A DNA stretch of 64,000 nt, from the NCBI RefSeq assembly GCF_024139115.2, contig NC_085140.1, forward strand, positions 101,878,988 to 101,942,987, written 5' to 3'. The notes below the pieces were generated by a model. That model saw only the letters and a program-made list of their open reading frames with translations, was not told where the DNA came from and did no database searches. Shown here in pieces: positions 1 through 11,033 of this stretch. The DNA comes from Armigeres subalbatus. Lineage: Eukaryota; Arthropoda; Insecta; Diptera; Culicidae. The stretch's first letter is position 1. Every line of letters starts with the position of its first letter. Both the position numbers and the translations under genes were made by a program.

Positions 1-291
1 TTAAACAGGATACGTGACAGGATTTTGTACGCCGAGTTCAGAAGGGTGATCCCTCTGTAATTGGCACACTGTGCCAATAATCTGTGCCCTTTTTTATAGA
101 CTGGGCATATGAGGCCATTCAAACAGCCGGCAGGCAGTTTTTCATCCTCCCATATTTTCTGGATAATGTGGTGGATTGATTGATGCATTTCGTCATTCCC
201 AGCAGCTTTACTGTTTTCAGCTCGTTTAGAGCCTTGTTAATCTCGTCCAACGTTGGTATTTCCACAGCTTGACCGTTGCCGACTATGTCCA
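1..291 (-). mobile_element. Non-LTR retrotransposon RT fragment
   Basis: Read on the minus strand, this stretch encodes decayed reverse-transcriptase finger motifs: a K-AAGNDE-like segment, a KIWEDEKLPAG-like segment and an ANYRGI-LLNSAYKILS block. The same blocks occur in the better preserved plus-strand copy at about 11816-12323, so the two belong to one LINE family. Frameshifts break the frame. It continues a LINE whose endonuclease and linker lie at 734-1585; a hAT-like arm at 293-664 separates the two parts. Confidence 0.7.
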
Positions 292-292
292 T

Positions 293-664
293 TAGGGTGG
301 CTCAAATTAGTATGTGAAAAACTTTTTTCAAATTTTTTGATGGGCCGCCCTCTTATTCGGTTCTATTTGATGCCCTGATGCTCTGGACAAAATTTCAGCC
401 AAATCGGTCTACGTTTGGGCGGTCTAAACTCGTTGGATGTTTATATGGAAAAATGTATGCAGAAACATCCAAAAACAGTGAATTGCAGTTGGACGGCACA
501 ACTTACGATGAAGAACTATGATACTCATTCAGATCTTGTAGAATTTAATACAGAATGTTATGCAGAAAACCGCGAGAAGATTAGAGCTTACCCGGCTAAG
601 TTATTAACTTTTCTCCTCAGAAGGGTTTGAGCAAATTTCGTTTCTTTTACCTTTGAAAAGAAAT
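293..664 (+). mobile_element. hAT-like foldback element, one arm
   Basis: It starts with TAGGGTGGCTCAAATTAGTA, and the following ~370 bp match 46555-46935 closely. In that second copy the same terminus is paired with an inverted copy and an 8-bp target duplication. Here no inverted right end is visible before LINE sequence resumes near 665, so this copy is one-armed. A 71-codon open frame at 415-630 is shared with the other copy but is more likely a by-product of the repeat than a gene. Confidence 0.6.
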
Positions 665-733
665 AAATTCACCACTCGGTCATTGCACATGGCGGGCACT
701 GGCGCAGTCTTGTGGCGCATGTTCTCCTGCGCT

Positions 734-1585
734 TCAGCTATCACACTCTCTTCGTGTTGCCTTTTTTCTGCGGTGGATTCGTTTCTCTTCTGCCCTTGCT
801 ACACTGTACCACTCTCTGTTGGAACGGGTACGAGCCACTAGCATTCGACTCCTAGCAACATTTTTCTCGTTCGTCACTCGCTGGCACTCCTCATCAAACC
901 AACCATTTCGTTGGCGTCGCTGTGCAGTGCCTAACACTTCCTGCGCTGTTGTAGTCACAGCTTCGTGGATATTTTCCCACAATCTGTTGACGTCGCCAGA
1001 TCCGGTGGCATCTCCTATCCGCTTGTCCAGCTTCTGGTGGTACTGTTCAGCAACTCCTTCAACTGACAAGCGTTGGATATTGAAACGCATTGTTCTGTTG
1101 TTTCGTGAATTCGTGACGCTGGAAAGTCGCGCCCGATTTTTGCAACAACAAGGTAGTGATCCGAGTCGATGTTCGGACCTCTGAAGGACCTTACATCTAT
1201 AACATCCAAGAAATGTCGTCCGTCGATCAGCACGTGGTCTATCGGTGAGCAAGTGTCTCCACTCGGATGTTACCAGGTGTGTTTGCGGATATTGAATAAT
1301 TTGCCCTTCATTCTCAACACACAAATGCGGTCGCTTCATCTGCTTCCCGATCACCATGAAGCCAACTCCTCGTTCTGCTCTGTCACCGCCGCTATAGTAG
1401 ATGTGGTACTTGAATGAAGTGTTCACTATGGGATCCACCGCCCGGAATTCACGTTCTCCAGTTCTGGGCCACCGTATTTCCTGGATTGCTGCCACACTCA
1501 CGCCGACCTTCTGCAGCTCACGAGCCAGGAGCCCAACACGTGCGGGTTTATTAAAGTTCTCGCGTTCCAAGATCCGACTTTCCAA
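734..1585 (-). pseudogene. LINE endonuclease and linker fragment
   Basis: An open frame of about 283 codons whose first part resembles an apurinic-type endonuclease (a V-VAAIQEIRWP motif and a YYSGGDRAERGVGFMV segment). The later part is a basic linker seen in LINE polyproteins (NGWFDEECQRVT, then Arg/Lys-rich helices). The middle is scrambled: the catalytic-core sequence expected between these parts is missing or frameshifted, and a shifted minus frame at 1015-1233 carries the LIDGRHFLDVIDVRS--GPNIDSDHYLV endonuclease end. This is the 5' half of the element whose RT lies at 1-291. It is not a working gene. Confidence 0.7.
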
Positions 1586-1589
1586 TCCT

Positions 1590-2182
1590 TGACCTTTATT
1601 CGTTGCCGGGTCTGTTGCCGTTGAATCAATCCGTTTGCTCTACTTATGCCTACTACTGTAGAATCTTCGGTAGGCTACCTTAGCAGTGATGCGCTACCTA
1701 CATCGCGTTGTAGGGGCTGCCTTCTCGATGCTGACACGATGCAGCATGATTTAGTTTAGAGTCCCTCGCTAGCACTCGGACAATGATCAGCCGCCCCTAA
1801 CATGGAGGACAGACGCTCGATCAGATTTGCACCTCCGGAGAGGAGCAAATCCCCTCTTCCCTGTCAGCATACGACCATAGTTCCCACCGGGGTTGGTTAT
1901 CCGATCTTCCCTAAAGTTGCTCGTATCCCGGCCAGCGCCACGAGGAGGTAGGAATAGGAGTTGCTGGGTAAGAGGCTAAGGACCGCAAAATGGGGTCTAT
2001 TTTATTCCTTCAGGTACGCGAAGTACCAATGGTACGCTTTACCCAGCATTTGCCGTGCCAGCTATGGTTCTTACAAGTTCCAATACTCACGCTCCTCGGG
2101 TTTTCCGATGACAATCGACCCCGATGACAATCCACAGATGACGCGCCTTCATATTTCACGACTAACATTGGATTTGAGGGAA
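1590..2182. other. LINE 5' region and unassigned sequence
   Basis: No gene is seen. The GGACAGACGCTCGATCAG stretch near 1807 recurs near 45419, inside the presumed 5' untranslated part of another LINE, so 1590-1880 is probably the 5' untranslated part of the upstream LINE. The rest is unassigned. Confidence 0.4.
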
Positions 2183-2358
2183 TTAAGGTCACTCCTGACG
2201 GAATCCAAGTTTCAAAGTGCTCGCGTTTTCGGGGGCACACCACTCGATACGGAAGCAACGCACAACTGTCATTTTTATTTTCTCACGCATGCTGCGACGC
2301 AGCAAAGCTAAATCAACAAAAATGACAGTTGTGCACCGCCTCCGTATCGAGTGGTGTG

Positions 2359-3613
2359 ATGATGATGATGATGGTCCCGCCACATACCCCTACAAAGGTT
2401 TGAGGACGAGTTATCTTTAAGATAATTAATTAAGATCAATTTAATCAGATTTGCAAACAAATAAAAAACGATCCGATTATTTCTACAGATATAAATTTGC
2501 ATGTAACTTTCCATTACTATACAGCAAAAACATAAATTTAAAAATTAACTGCTGATATCAACTTTAAACTTTTGCAAGCATCAGTAGTGATACTTCGAGT
2601 TCTACAAAAGGCAATACTTGTGAAACCTCTCGCACAGATTTTATAAGTTTCACCAAAACCGTATTCATGTCATTTTATAAGACCGCATTCTACAACTCGT
2701 AAGCATCATACTTTTCTACGAAGTTCGAACATCACAAAATCCAAAACTTGTGGTACCTCTCTGTCGATATCAAAAGTTCTGAGTTCAGTCGCGAGTTAAA
2801 TAATCTACCAGATGACTTACTACTAATCTAAAGAATCCTTCAAACAGCTCGAAACTTGCACAATTGTAAATAAATGTGAAAAAATCATCTATATCTGTAA
2901 TACGCGCGCGAGGCTCAAACTTTTGTAGACTACACAAAAAATTAAAATTACGTCAACTATATAAAAATCCATCATCATCATCGAGGCGAACTAATACAGC
3001 AACAGTTCGCTAACTGGGCGCTTTTTAACTGGACTGTTTTTTAACTGGGCGTTCGCTAACTGGGCCAAAGCCCAGTTAAAAAGCGGTTATCCGTCAAAAA
3101 ACAAAAACAAAGACTAGGCTGCGAGGGGAGTCGAAATGGTAAATTATTCTCGTTCCAAGTAAAACACCGATCATAACAATGCATCGTAAATCCCCTCGTC
3201 AGCCCAGTTAAAAAGCGGCGCTCGTTAACTGGACTGATGTTCTAGCCCAGTTAGCGAATGGTTACTGTAGATCATTAAAGCCCCAATAATTAGGTAAATA
3301 AACTTGTTCATACAAAATATCCGTTTAAAAACAACTTCGTCAAGATACAAAATTAGTCAATAATAAAAAGTTGATCGAGTAGCTGTTCAAAAGGCAGCTT
3401 TAACGTGTGAAACACATTTTGTCGCTTAAACTGTGTTAGTGTCGCTGCACGTTTGATGTGCGTAGGCATCGAATTGAAAACATTTATTCCTTTGAAAAAT
3501 AACGAATTTTGTGAAGCGCTATTCAAGAAATATGGTGTTCGTACATCATTCGCGGATCTAGTATTATGTCTGTGGACGTCACTTCCTCTTTAAATTCGAT
3601 CACACAAATATCA
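2359..3613 (-). mobile_element. 5'-truncated LINE in the MITE
   Basis: On the minus strand, about 3560 down to 3355 encodes a LINE C-terminus (contains NSLFFKGINVFNSMPTHIK and ends at a stop after FIID). A ~1-kb 3' untranslated region follows, ending in a (CAT)n tail at 2359-2374. The 5-bp GTGTG duplication on both sides supports target-primed insertion. It is 5'-truncated, and a 271-bp MITE later inserted into its 3' untranslated region. Confidence 0.7.
2997..3267. mobile_element. TA-flanked MITE, AACTGGGC repeats
   Basis: Imperfect terminal inverted repeats (CAGCAACAGTTCGCTAACTG against CAGTAACCATTCGCTAACTG) are flanked by TA dinucleotides. AACTGGGC and its complement recur at least six times inside, as subterminal repeats. 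It has no coding capacity. It resembles 28842-29100 in design (TA target, CAGT- ends, repeated TTAGTTGGGC-like motifs). Mobilisation by a Tc1/mariner-type transposase is an inference. Confidence 0.7.
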
Positions 3614-3788
3614 GTGTGCCCCCGAAAACGCGAGCACTTTGAAACTTGGATTCCGTCAGGAGTGACCTTAAATTGAAAATCTTATCCTGATCTTACACTT
3701 GACAGTAAGCTTTCTAGCAATTTAAATGGAAAGTAGGCTATGAAATAAAAAAAAAACAAATTGCCACTTAGCAAATGCGAAGTTTCAG

Positions 3789-5682
3789 ATGCCATTTGTT
3801 CGCGTATTGAACAGAATTGTACTGAAATTGACTGAGTTGAGCGCTCAGGAAATCTGCTGGACAGGACAGAAACTGTGGAAAAGCGGGCATCTAGCGGCTA
3901 CCGTCTACCAAACGAGTGATTGGGTGGCAACCAATCAACGTAAGGATGTGCAAGCTGAGGATAAAAGGCCGTTTCTTCAACTATAGCATCATCAACGTGC
4001 ACTGCCCACCCGAAGGGAGACCCGACGACGAGAAAGAAGCATTCTTTGCACAGCTGAAGCACTGCGAGACGTCAAAATCGTCATTGGTGACATGAAGGCA
4101 CAAGTAGGAAGGGAGGAAATGTATACTTAGACCGGTCATCAAACCGGATAGTCTGCATACCATATCGAACGACAACGGCAAACGATGCAGCCTCTCGCAG
4201 AATGGTAGTTCGAAGCACTTTCTTCCCTTGCAAGAATATCCACAAGGCCACATGGATATCACCTGACCACCTAACCAAGAAATGGAAAACCAAATCGACC
4301 ACGCTCTAATCTAACGGAAAATTCTTCTCTGACATCACGAAAGTCCGCTTTTACCGCAGTGCGAATATTGAACCCGTCCACTACCTCATTGCGCTCAAAA
4401 CTCTCGACGGTGTACAACACGCGTCGAAGCCGAACGCCGCGGATTAATATTGGGCGGCTACAAGACGACAGGCTAGCCCAAGACTACGCGCAGCAGCTGA
4501 AAGTGGCACTCCCAACGGAATCTAGGCAAAGTATCTCTGGCTGGAGAAATATTCGATCCGTATTTGGCACCATGCCCCGGATCAGATACACGACTAGTAT
4601 GATGGCGAATCTGAGCAGCTAGTTGAGGAGATGAATGCAGGATGGGCGAGATTGCTGCAACACCGCACAAGGGCAAACAAGGCACGATACAAGCAAGCAC
4701 GGAACAGACAAAACTCGATTTTCCGGAGGAAAAATCGCCAGCAGGTAGATCGAGACCGTGAAGAGACGGAGCAACTGTACCGCGCTAATAACGCACGAAA
4801 GTTTCATAATAAGCTGATCCGTTTACGTAAGGGCCACGTGCCACAGCCTGATATGTGCAAGGACCTAAACAGGAACCTTTTTACGAACGAGCGTGAGGTG
4901 ATTCAAAGGCCGCATATGATTCAATCGATCGGGACCAGGTTACGGCAAGGTGATGGTCTTTCGTGTCTGCTATTCAACATCGCTTTGAAGGCAGTAATAC
5001 GAAGGGCAGGGATTGACACGAGTGGTACGATTTAAATGAAGTCCGTTCAGTTATTTGGTTTCGCCGACGACATTGATATTATGGCACGTAACTTTGAGAG
5101 GATGGAGGAAGCCTACAACATCAGACTGAAAAGCGAAGCTACGTACTTTGGACTCCGCAAAACGCTCCGATCGAATAGAGTTCGCCGCCGTACCAAACTA
5201 TCTACAAAACGCTTATTAGACCGGTAGTTCTCTACGGACACGAGACCTGGACGATGCTCGTAGAGGATGAACGCGCACTGGGAGTATTCGAAAGGAAAGT
5301 GCTGCGTACCATCTATGGTGGGGTGCAGATGGCGGACGGTATGTGGAGGAGGTGAATGAATCACGAGTTGCATTAGCTGTTGGGAGAACCATCCATCGTT
5401 CACACCGTGAAAATCAGAAGACTTCGGTGGGCCGGGCACGTAGCCAGAATGTCTGACAGTAATCCGGTGAAAATGGTTCTCGACAACAATCCGACGGGAA
5501 CAAGAAGGCAAGGTGCACAGCGGGCAAAGTGGATCGATCAGGTGGAGGACGATTTGCGGAATGCGGACCCTGCGCAGACTGCGTGGTTGGCGAAGTGCAG
5601 CCATGGACAGTGCTGAATGGAAAAGACTTTCATGCACTGCGCAGGCCACTCCGGCCTTAGTCTGATAATAAATAAATAACAC
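3789..5682 (+). pseudogene. Decayed LINE, endonuclease to tail
   Basis: A plus-strand LINE remnant in several frames. An endonuclease-like stretch (4060-4130, KIVIGDMKAQVGREE) comes first, then a linker (4359-5035, basic helices). The RT palm is split by a stop at 5035 (GDGLSCLLFNIALKAVIRRAG, then GFADDIDIMARNFERMEEAY). The C-terminal part holds LRWAGHVARM and ends near 5600, and a short AATAAATAAATAAC-type tail lies at 5664-5680. At least four frame breaks rule out function. The same family is seen at 8450-9260 and 47143-47812 on the minus strand. Confidence 0.8.
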
Positions 5683-6788
5683 TAGGTGCGGGTTTGATTT
5701 TTTTTTATCGCAATTTCTTCTGGAGCCCGTAGTAAGCCCGGACTTCCACAGATGATGCGCCTTTGTATTTCAACGACCACCTCGAAAGTACCCCCGTCTA
5801 TCGTAACACTGCAGTAACACCAGTTTTTATACAGCTCATTTTTTTACATTGAGTTTGTATAGTAATTTCAAATTATATCACAGTTTATTTTTTGAATATA
5901 TAGTGCAACTGCCACCTTTGTGTGAAAAATGTAAATATCTCTTTGATAAGTTGTTATAAGATAATAAGATAATTTATAATTGTTCTTGATTCTTTGGTAA
6001 ATTTAGTGAGTTGGTGAGAATAGCTTGCAGAGGTTTAGAATATTTTTAATTGTGAATTGTGGAATGAAAGTATTCAGGCAAGCTGGTGAGTAAATGACCA
6101 TGAGAAGTGTAGTAATTTGGACAGGTTGAACATGGGCGGTTTATCCGGGGTGTTATCCTGGGTGGATTTTCCGGACCCGAAAGCCATGACAATCACTATT
6201 TTGATAATTCGAGCAACCGTCTACCATCCGAATGGATAGCAACGTGCTCTAGTAAGGATAATCAACTATAGCTCGTCGCACCAAGACTTGTGGCAATCGA
6301 GTAACGAACAAACTACTCAATTCTCCACCACGACTGAGGACATCGTCACTCCATAAGAAGCCACACGCACGATTTCGTCATAGAGCATCCTCATCTAACT
6401 GGTTCGTCGCATATACGTCTCCACTGTTCAAACTACTCGGGACAGCCGACGTGGGATCAGCCTTTGCGTCGAAAAATAAGGTCAGACCTTTATAGGGTGC
6501 ACGATTGCGTAGATTAGCTAGAATTTTTTAAATATCACTCAAAAGTGTCGTCACACGGTTACATGGTATAGCCAGGATAGTAAATGGAAAGCCTTGGAAA
6601 CAAGAGAATTTTAAAATAGTAAAGCTCATTAAATTTGCTTTCTTTTCTAAAATTAGTTTAATGTCTAACTTGATGATTACAAATTAATGAATTATTGGCT
6701 GTGGCTGATTTTTGACCCACCGCTGCCACATCCAGGCGCTGTAGTATATGTGCAAAATAGCCAGCATAAGTTAACCACCAGATATTTG
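5683..6788. other. AT-rich sequence, no gene seen
   Basis: I see no supported open frame, RNA gene or clear repeat boundary. It is probably old transposon debris. Confidence 0.4.
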
Positions 6789-6790
6789 TA

Positions 6791-6953
6791 TGGCGAAAGT
6801 CATCTAACGCGGGTTTTCTCGAAACTAGAAACTTTTCATGAAAAAATATTTGGTACCGGTTATGTAGGAAGGTGTCTGCTACTACGCCTACCAAATATTT
6901 TTTCGATAAAGGCACTTAATTTTGAGAAATCGAACCCTAGATGCCTTTCGCCA
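6791..6953. mobile_element. 163-bp foldback MITE
   Basis: TGGCGAAAG at the left is mirrored by CTTTCGCCA at the right, each next to TA. The arms continue as imperfect complements almost to the centre; AAAAATATTTGGTA occurs in both arms. It is non-coding. Confidence 0.65.
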
Positions 6954-7243
6954 TACTGATTTCAGAAAGTTAACTCCTAGTGTGCTGCTGTAAGCACGCT
7001 CAAAGCAGGCGATTCAATACTTCCAGAGAATAAATTCTGCCAGACCGCGATCTTTTATTTTTGCTATGGTTTAAATAAGTTTGTTCGATCTTTAACTCAA
7101 TCGCAACACTACCGCTTAATACTGGAGAGCAATTGACTATTACAATTTTTTTCGTATCTAATTATTGAATCGGTTTAACATTTTTGAATTTGATTTGGTG
7201 AATGGGTATCGCGTTCGGTTTGGGTCAGTTGTTCTGTTGAAAC

Positions 7244-8399
7244 CTGGGGTGGCATTGTGCATCTCGATTCGAACGTAATTCTATCGAGTCGAACATGTTT
7301 GTCATTACGGGTTTCGATTCGATCTCGAAAACGACTCATCGTTCGAGTATGTTCGAGGAGGTACAAGAATAACGAGATGTTTTGGCATTATGGAAGCTCG
7401 ATAGCACACTGAAAAACGACTCAAGTCGAATGAAAAACACTCGTCACCTTTATAGCTTTCGAATGTTGTTCGAGAGTTATTTCTTGCTGAAAGTTTTTAA
7501 GTATATTTGTCATTATTTCTCTACGGGAAGAGAATAAATGTTTTATTATTGTCTCTTGAGGAAAAGAATGTCATTAGTATACCTACTTTTATAGTTTCCA
7601 GATAATATGCAATCTTTAATTATCCCGAAATCCGCGTAAAAACCACTTTAACTAAAATCGGTTTTTTGAAGTTTTCACGTATTTTTTGACTATTTCGATA
7701 AATCGCGTGAAAAATCTATGAGGAACATCAGCGTAGAAAACGTGTATATTAAAAAATCTACGTGAAAATAGATAAGTTAAATAAAAAAACGCGCATGAGA
7801 CGACACAAGTGCATTTAACTAAAACACATGGAAACTTCAAAGTAATTTATCATCGAATCCTTCTTTAGCTTTAAATTGTTTAGCTCAAAATTGGATCATT
7901 GGCATACACTCGAATAAACATAAAACTTATAATTTGTGTCGTAACAATATCTCAATTTACAAAACATGTCGTATCGGCATAATGTTTTAATCGGTTGCAA
8001 CTGCTCAATAAATAATATTGCTTTTTAAAGTCATTGAGCACAATTTGCTTGTTTATAAATTAACTGCCAATTCATGCCCTGAAGGATGCCTTTCCAACAG
8101 GCAACATGCTACACGCAGATGAAATTACTCTTATTCTCTCTGTTTACTCACATTCCCCATGCGCTGAAGGTTGTCTCTCCCGGGCGGCATACTAAACACG
8201 GAGACAGCTATCTCTTATTCTCTCTGTTTACATTTCGTTTGACAAAACATACTCGATTGAACTAGTACAGCACCATTCGAAATCTTGTACTGCGACTGAA
8301 TGAAGTCGAGCGAAATACATAATGCCGCATTTTTTTCGAAACGAATCGAAAAACTTACGAATCGAGTGATTCGATTCGAGATGCGCAATGTCACCCCTG
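7244..8399. mobile_element. TIR element, copy 1 of inverted pair
   Basis: The termini are inverted repeats (CTGGGGTGGCATTGTGCATC at the left, CAGGGGTGACATTGCGCATC at the right read inward). The whole 1.16 kb reappears in reverse orientation at 12956-14521. The CAGGGGTG-type end suggests a hAT-like element, but the 8-bp flanks (GTTGAAAC, GTTAGGAA) do not match, so class is uncertain. No transposase frame is present. Subterminal repeats such as TCGATTCG are frequent. Confidence 0.65.
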
Positions 8400-8449
8400 G
8401 TTAGGAACAGAGTTAATGGTCCTTCTATCCGAAGGTGGCGTTTAAGCCG

Positions 8450-9260
8450 TTAACTTGGTGAAGCGAAACGGCTTGTTAAACTGCTTCGTATGCGGGCCTT
8501 GTCGCGCTCGGTTCCGCCCACTAGCATGTACTTCGTCTTCGATGCATTCACCACCAGTCCAACTTTTGTTACTTCACGTTTCAAGCGGGTGTACAGTTCT
8601 GGCATCTTTTCAAATGTTTGGCCGACAATGCCCATATGATCCTCGAAACAAATAAATTGACTGGATCTGTTGAAAATCGTACCTCGGCTGTTATACTCGG
8701 CTCTCCGCATGACACCTTCTAGCGCAATATTGAAAAACAAGCACGAAAGTCCATTACCTCGTCTTAGTCCCCGTTGAGAATCAAACGAACTAAAGTGTTC
8801 ACCCTAAATCTTCACACAGTTTTGAACATCATCCATTTGATCAGTCTGGTAAGCTTCAGTGATCACCACATGTTCGTCCGTCAAGATGCTCCCATCCTTA
8901 TCCCTGCACATCTCGGTTCGCGGCACGAAGCCTTTGCGTTGAGCTACTAATAGAACGGCACAGCTGTTTCACGTCCGCGCACTCCACTTCTTCCAGAGTA
9001 TGTCTTCACTTATATTCGAACCAATCGTACCGCCGACTCTCTAGGTCGTAACGAGGTGGCCGTCGGTACTGAACATTGTTGATGACGGGGAGTTTTGGGC
9101 GCAGTTCAACCATCACCATCACCATCAGATAGGTAGTGGTCAGAGTCGATAATAGCGCCACGATAGGTCCTGACATCAATAATGTCGGAGAAGTACCGTC
9201 CACTAATCAGAACGTGGTCGATTTGTGATTCCAGTCTCCAGGCGTACGAATCAGAGTCTC
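8450..9260 (-). pseudogene. LINE fragment (EN end, linker, RT)
   Basis: On the minus strand the order is: an endonuclease C-terminus (about 9240-9120, [31 protein letters not shown]), a linker (9110-9006), then after a gap an RT palm piece (8740-8450) with FNIALEGVMRRA and an eroded palm motif (FEDHMGIV where relatives have FADDIDI), followed by NASKTKYMLVGG. It matches the family at 3789-5682. The eroded catalytic aspartates and frame breaks mean it is dead. The piggyBac-like MITE at 9265 lies against its 5' end. Confidence 0.7.
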
Positions 9261-9264
9261 TTAA

Positions 9265-9485
9265 GGTCACTCCTGACGGAGTCCAAGTTTAAAAGTGCTC
9301 GCGTTTTCGGGGGCACACCACTCGATACGGAAGCAACGCACAACTGTCATTTTTATTATTTCACGCATGCTGCGACGCAGCAAAGCTAAATAAACAAAAA
9401 TGACAGGTGTGCGCCGCCTCTGAATCGAGTGGTGTGCCCCCGAAAACGCGAGCACTTTTAAACTTGGATTCCGTCAGGAGTGACC
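9265..9485. mobile_element. piggyBac-like MITE, intact copy
   Basis: A 221-bp element with long inverted repeats starting GGTCACTCCTGACGGA at both ends and TTAA at 9261-9264 and 9486-9489. The arms extend through GTGCTCGCGTTTTCGGGGGC to the centre. It is the same family as 2187-3667 and gives the uninterrupted state of that copy. Confidence 0.75.
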
Positions 9486-9489
9486 TTAA

Positions 9490-10996
9490 TTCTCGTGTAT
9501 ACATGGATGAGACAGTGTGCCATGAGCCACAAAAGCTCACGTAGCACCGATTCAGTGCGACGAGAGAAGCTAGCGCGCGCATAAAATAACTGAGTGAGCG
9601 TGTCTCAATGTACGTCTCATGAGACTCATCTCATGTGCTAGGAATACATAGCTGGCGTTACTTAGGCGACGATTTTATTGAATGAAAATTTCCCGCCCAA
9701 GCTGTTTTACGCACCTTTGCTGTTGTTTGCAAAGGTTTGCCATGGCAAACAGCGCATGAGCTGATCGCATTGAGATGTCTCAATGCGACTCACCAATGTT
9801 AATATGAGGTACACAAGCTTCGTGAGACTCGCGTGCTCTAAATTCTATGTGCGCGTAGCAGTTGTTGCTCAATCTCATCCTTTTTTGTACTAAAGGCTGT
9901 GCTGGAAGATGATGCTACGAATGGTCATATTCTTGGAATCGGCAATATCAGTTAGTCGTAAGCTGTTTTCATTCGTCAGCCGGCGGGCGCTGTTTCCAAT
10001 AGTTGTTCTAAAAGGCAACCTGAGCGTTGTTTCGCCAGTGACGACTGCGACATTCTTTCTCTATGGTTTATTACCTCGATTGTTTCTACGGATGTCATGT
10101 GTAAGAAAGTAAACAAACAATTTTATAATAAACTTTGTTTATTTTAATTTAAATAATTCTCGCTCTTGTGAAACATTTGCACAAACATAATACACATTTA
10201 CAACGACGATAATTTCTGCAGTTTATCAGACAAATAAAAGTATAGCCTTTAGCGTGAAACGCCCGAATCCGGAGTACATATGTAGACTTGAATCAAGCGC
10301 AAACTAAAACCAGTTCTATTACAACGGAGAGTAGGTGCTGTAAGAAATGCAATTTTCATTTCACTTCCATTCAATTAGCTATGCAAGATGCAGACGCATG
10401 GACAAAAATTATCCTAAAAACATTATTTTTACATACACAGATACTCGTCACGCGCTACAACGGCTTCCGAATTATACAAGGAAATTTAGTTACATTTTCA
10501 TAGGTGTCCTTAAATAAAACCTCATTCAACAGGCACCTGCTTGAAAAGGATTTAAGTAATGCATGCATACCAACTCCAACATTATCTCTCAATTTCAATT
10601 TCAAGGAAATACCACTTCTTTGCAAAAGATAATAATTGTACCATGCTTATTTCTAACCCTAAACACCAATAGGTTAGTAGAGGGCTGATTCTACTGAGGC
10701 GATTTGTGCCTTATTTGTTATTACAAAATGCAACTCGTTCTACTCGCCATTATATCGGTTTTCGCACATTGATTCTTTTGTTTATTGTTTTAGCCTAAAT
10801 TCTAAATCATACTGACGCCTAGTTAGTGGTTGGTTGATTTGTTTATTTTTTTTGTTTTGTTTGTTGGATGGTTGGATGGATGGTCTCTCTATCTCTTGCC
10901 ACCTGAAGTCTATCTCAGCAACCTGAACTTCCTGTGCTGGTTTTGGCCTTCATTGCCCGTATCCGGCAAAACGGCACTTCTCCTCATTCGGTCCAT
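9490..10996. other. Probable ERGIC-53 3' UTR and flank
   Basis: No transposon signature or supported coding frame is seen. Because the ERGIC-53 stop lies at 10997 on the minus strand, part of this must be its 3' untranslated region. Minus-strand AATAAA candidates exist (for example at about 10137-10142), but I cannot choose among them from sequence alone. Confidence 0.35.
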
Positions 10997-11033
10997 CTAG
11001 TAAAACTTTTTCGCTTGGGCGTCCCTACTGTCT
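10997..11033 (-). CDS. ergic53: ERGIC-53 exon 5, terminal 12 codons
   Basis: On the minus strand TTATATTTTCAG is followed by a 37-nt frame that completes Arg511 and encodes DSRDAQAKKFY then TAG. It is in the right phase after exon 4, has the length of an ERGIC-53 tail, ends in KK plus two aromatic residues, and makes the total CDS a multiple of three. It lies 8.96 kb from exon 4. The call rests on motif and phase, not transcripts. Confidence 0.82.

Larger units (their letters stand above)
2187..3667. mobile_element. piggyBac-like MITE split by a LINE
   Basis: Terminal inverted repeats starting GGTCACTCCTGACGGAATCC are flanked by TTAA on both sides (2183-2186 and 3668-3671), as in piggyBac-type elements. 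A second, uninterrupted copy lies at 9265-9485. Here the element is split after GTGTG (2354-2358) and resumes at GTGTG (3614-3618); the intervening 1255 bp is a separate retroelement insertion. Confidence 0.75.

Noticed and set aside
7236..8407. 8-bp target duplication for the first inverted element
   Set aside because: GTTGAAAC and GTTAGGAA agree at only about half the positions, so I do not claim a duplication.
9909..10112. 67-codon plus-strand frame as a small gene
   Set aside because: No recognisable motif or splice context, and it lies in the presumed ERGIC-53 3' region on the other strand.
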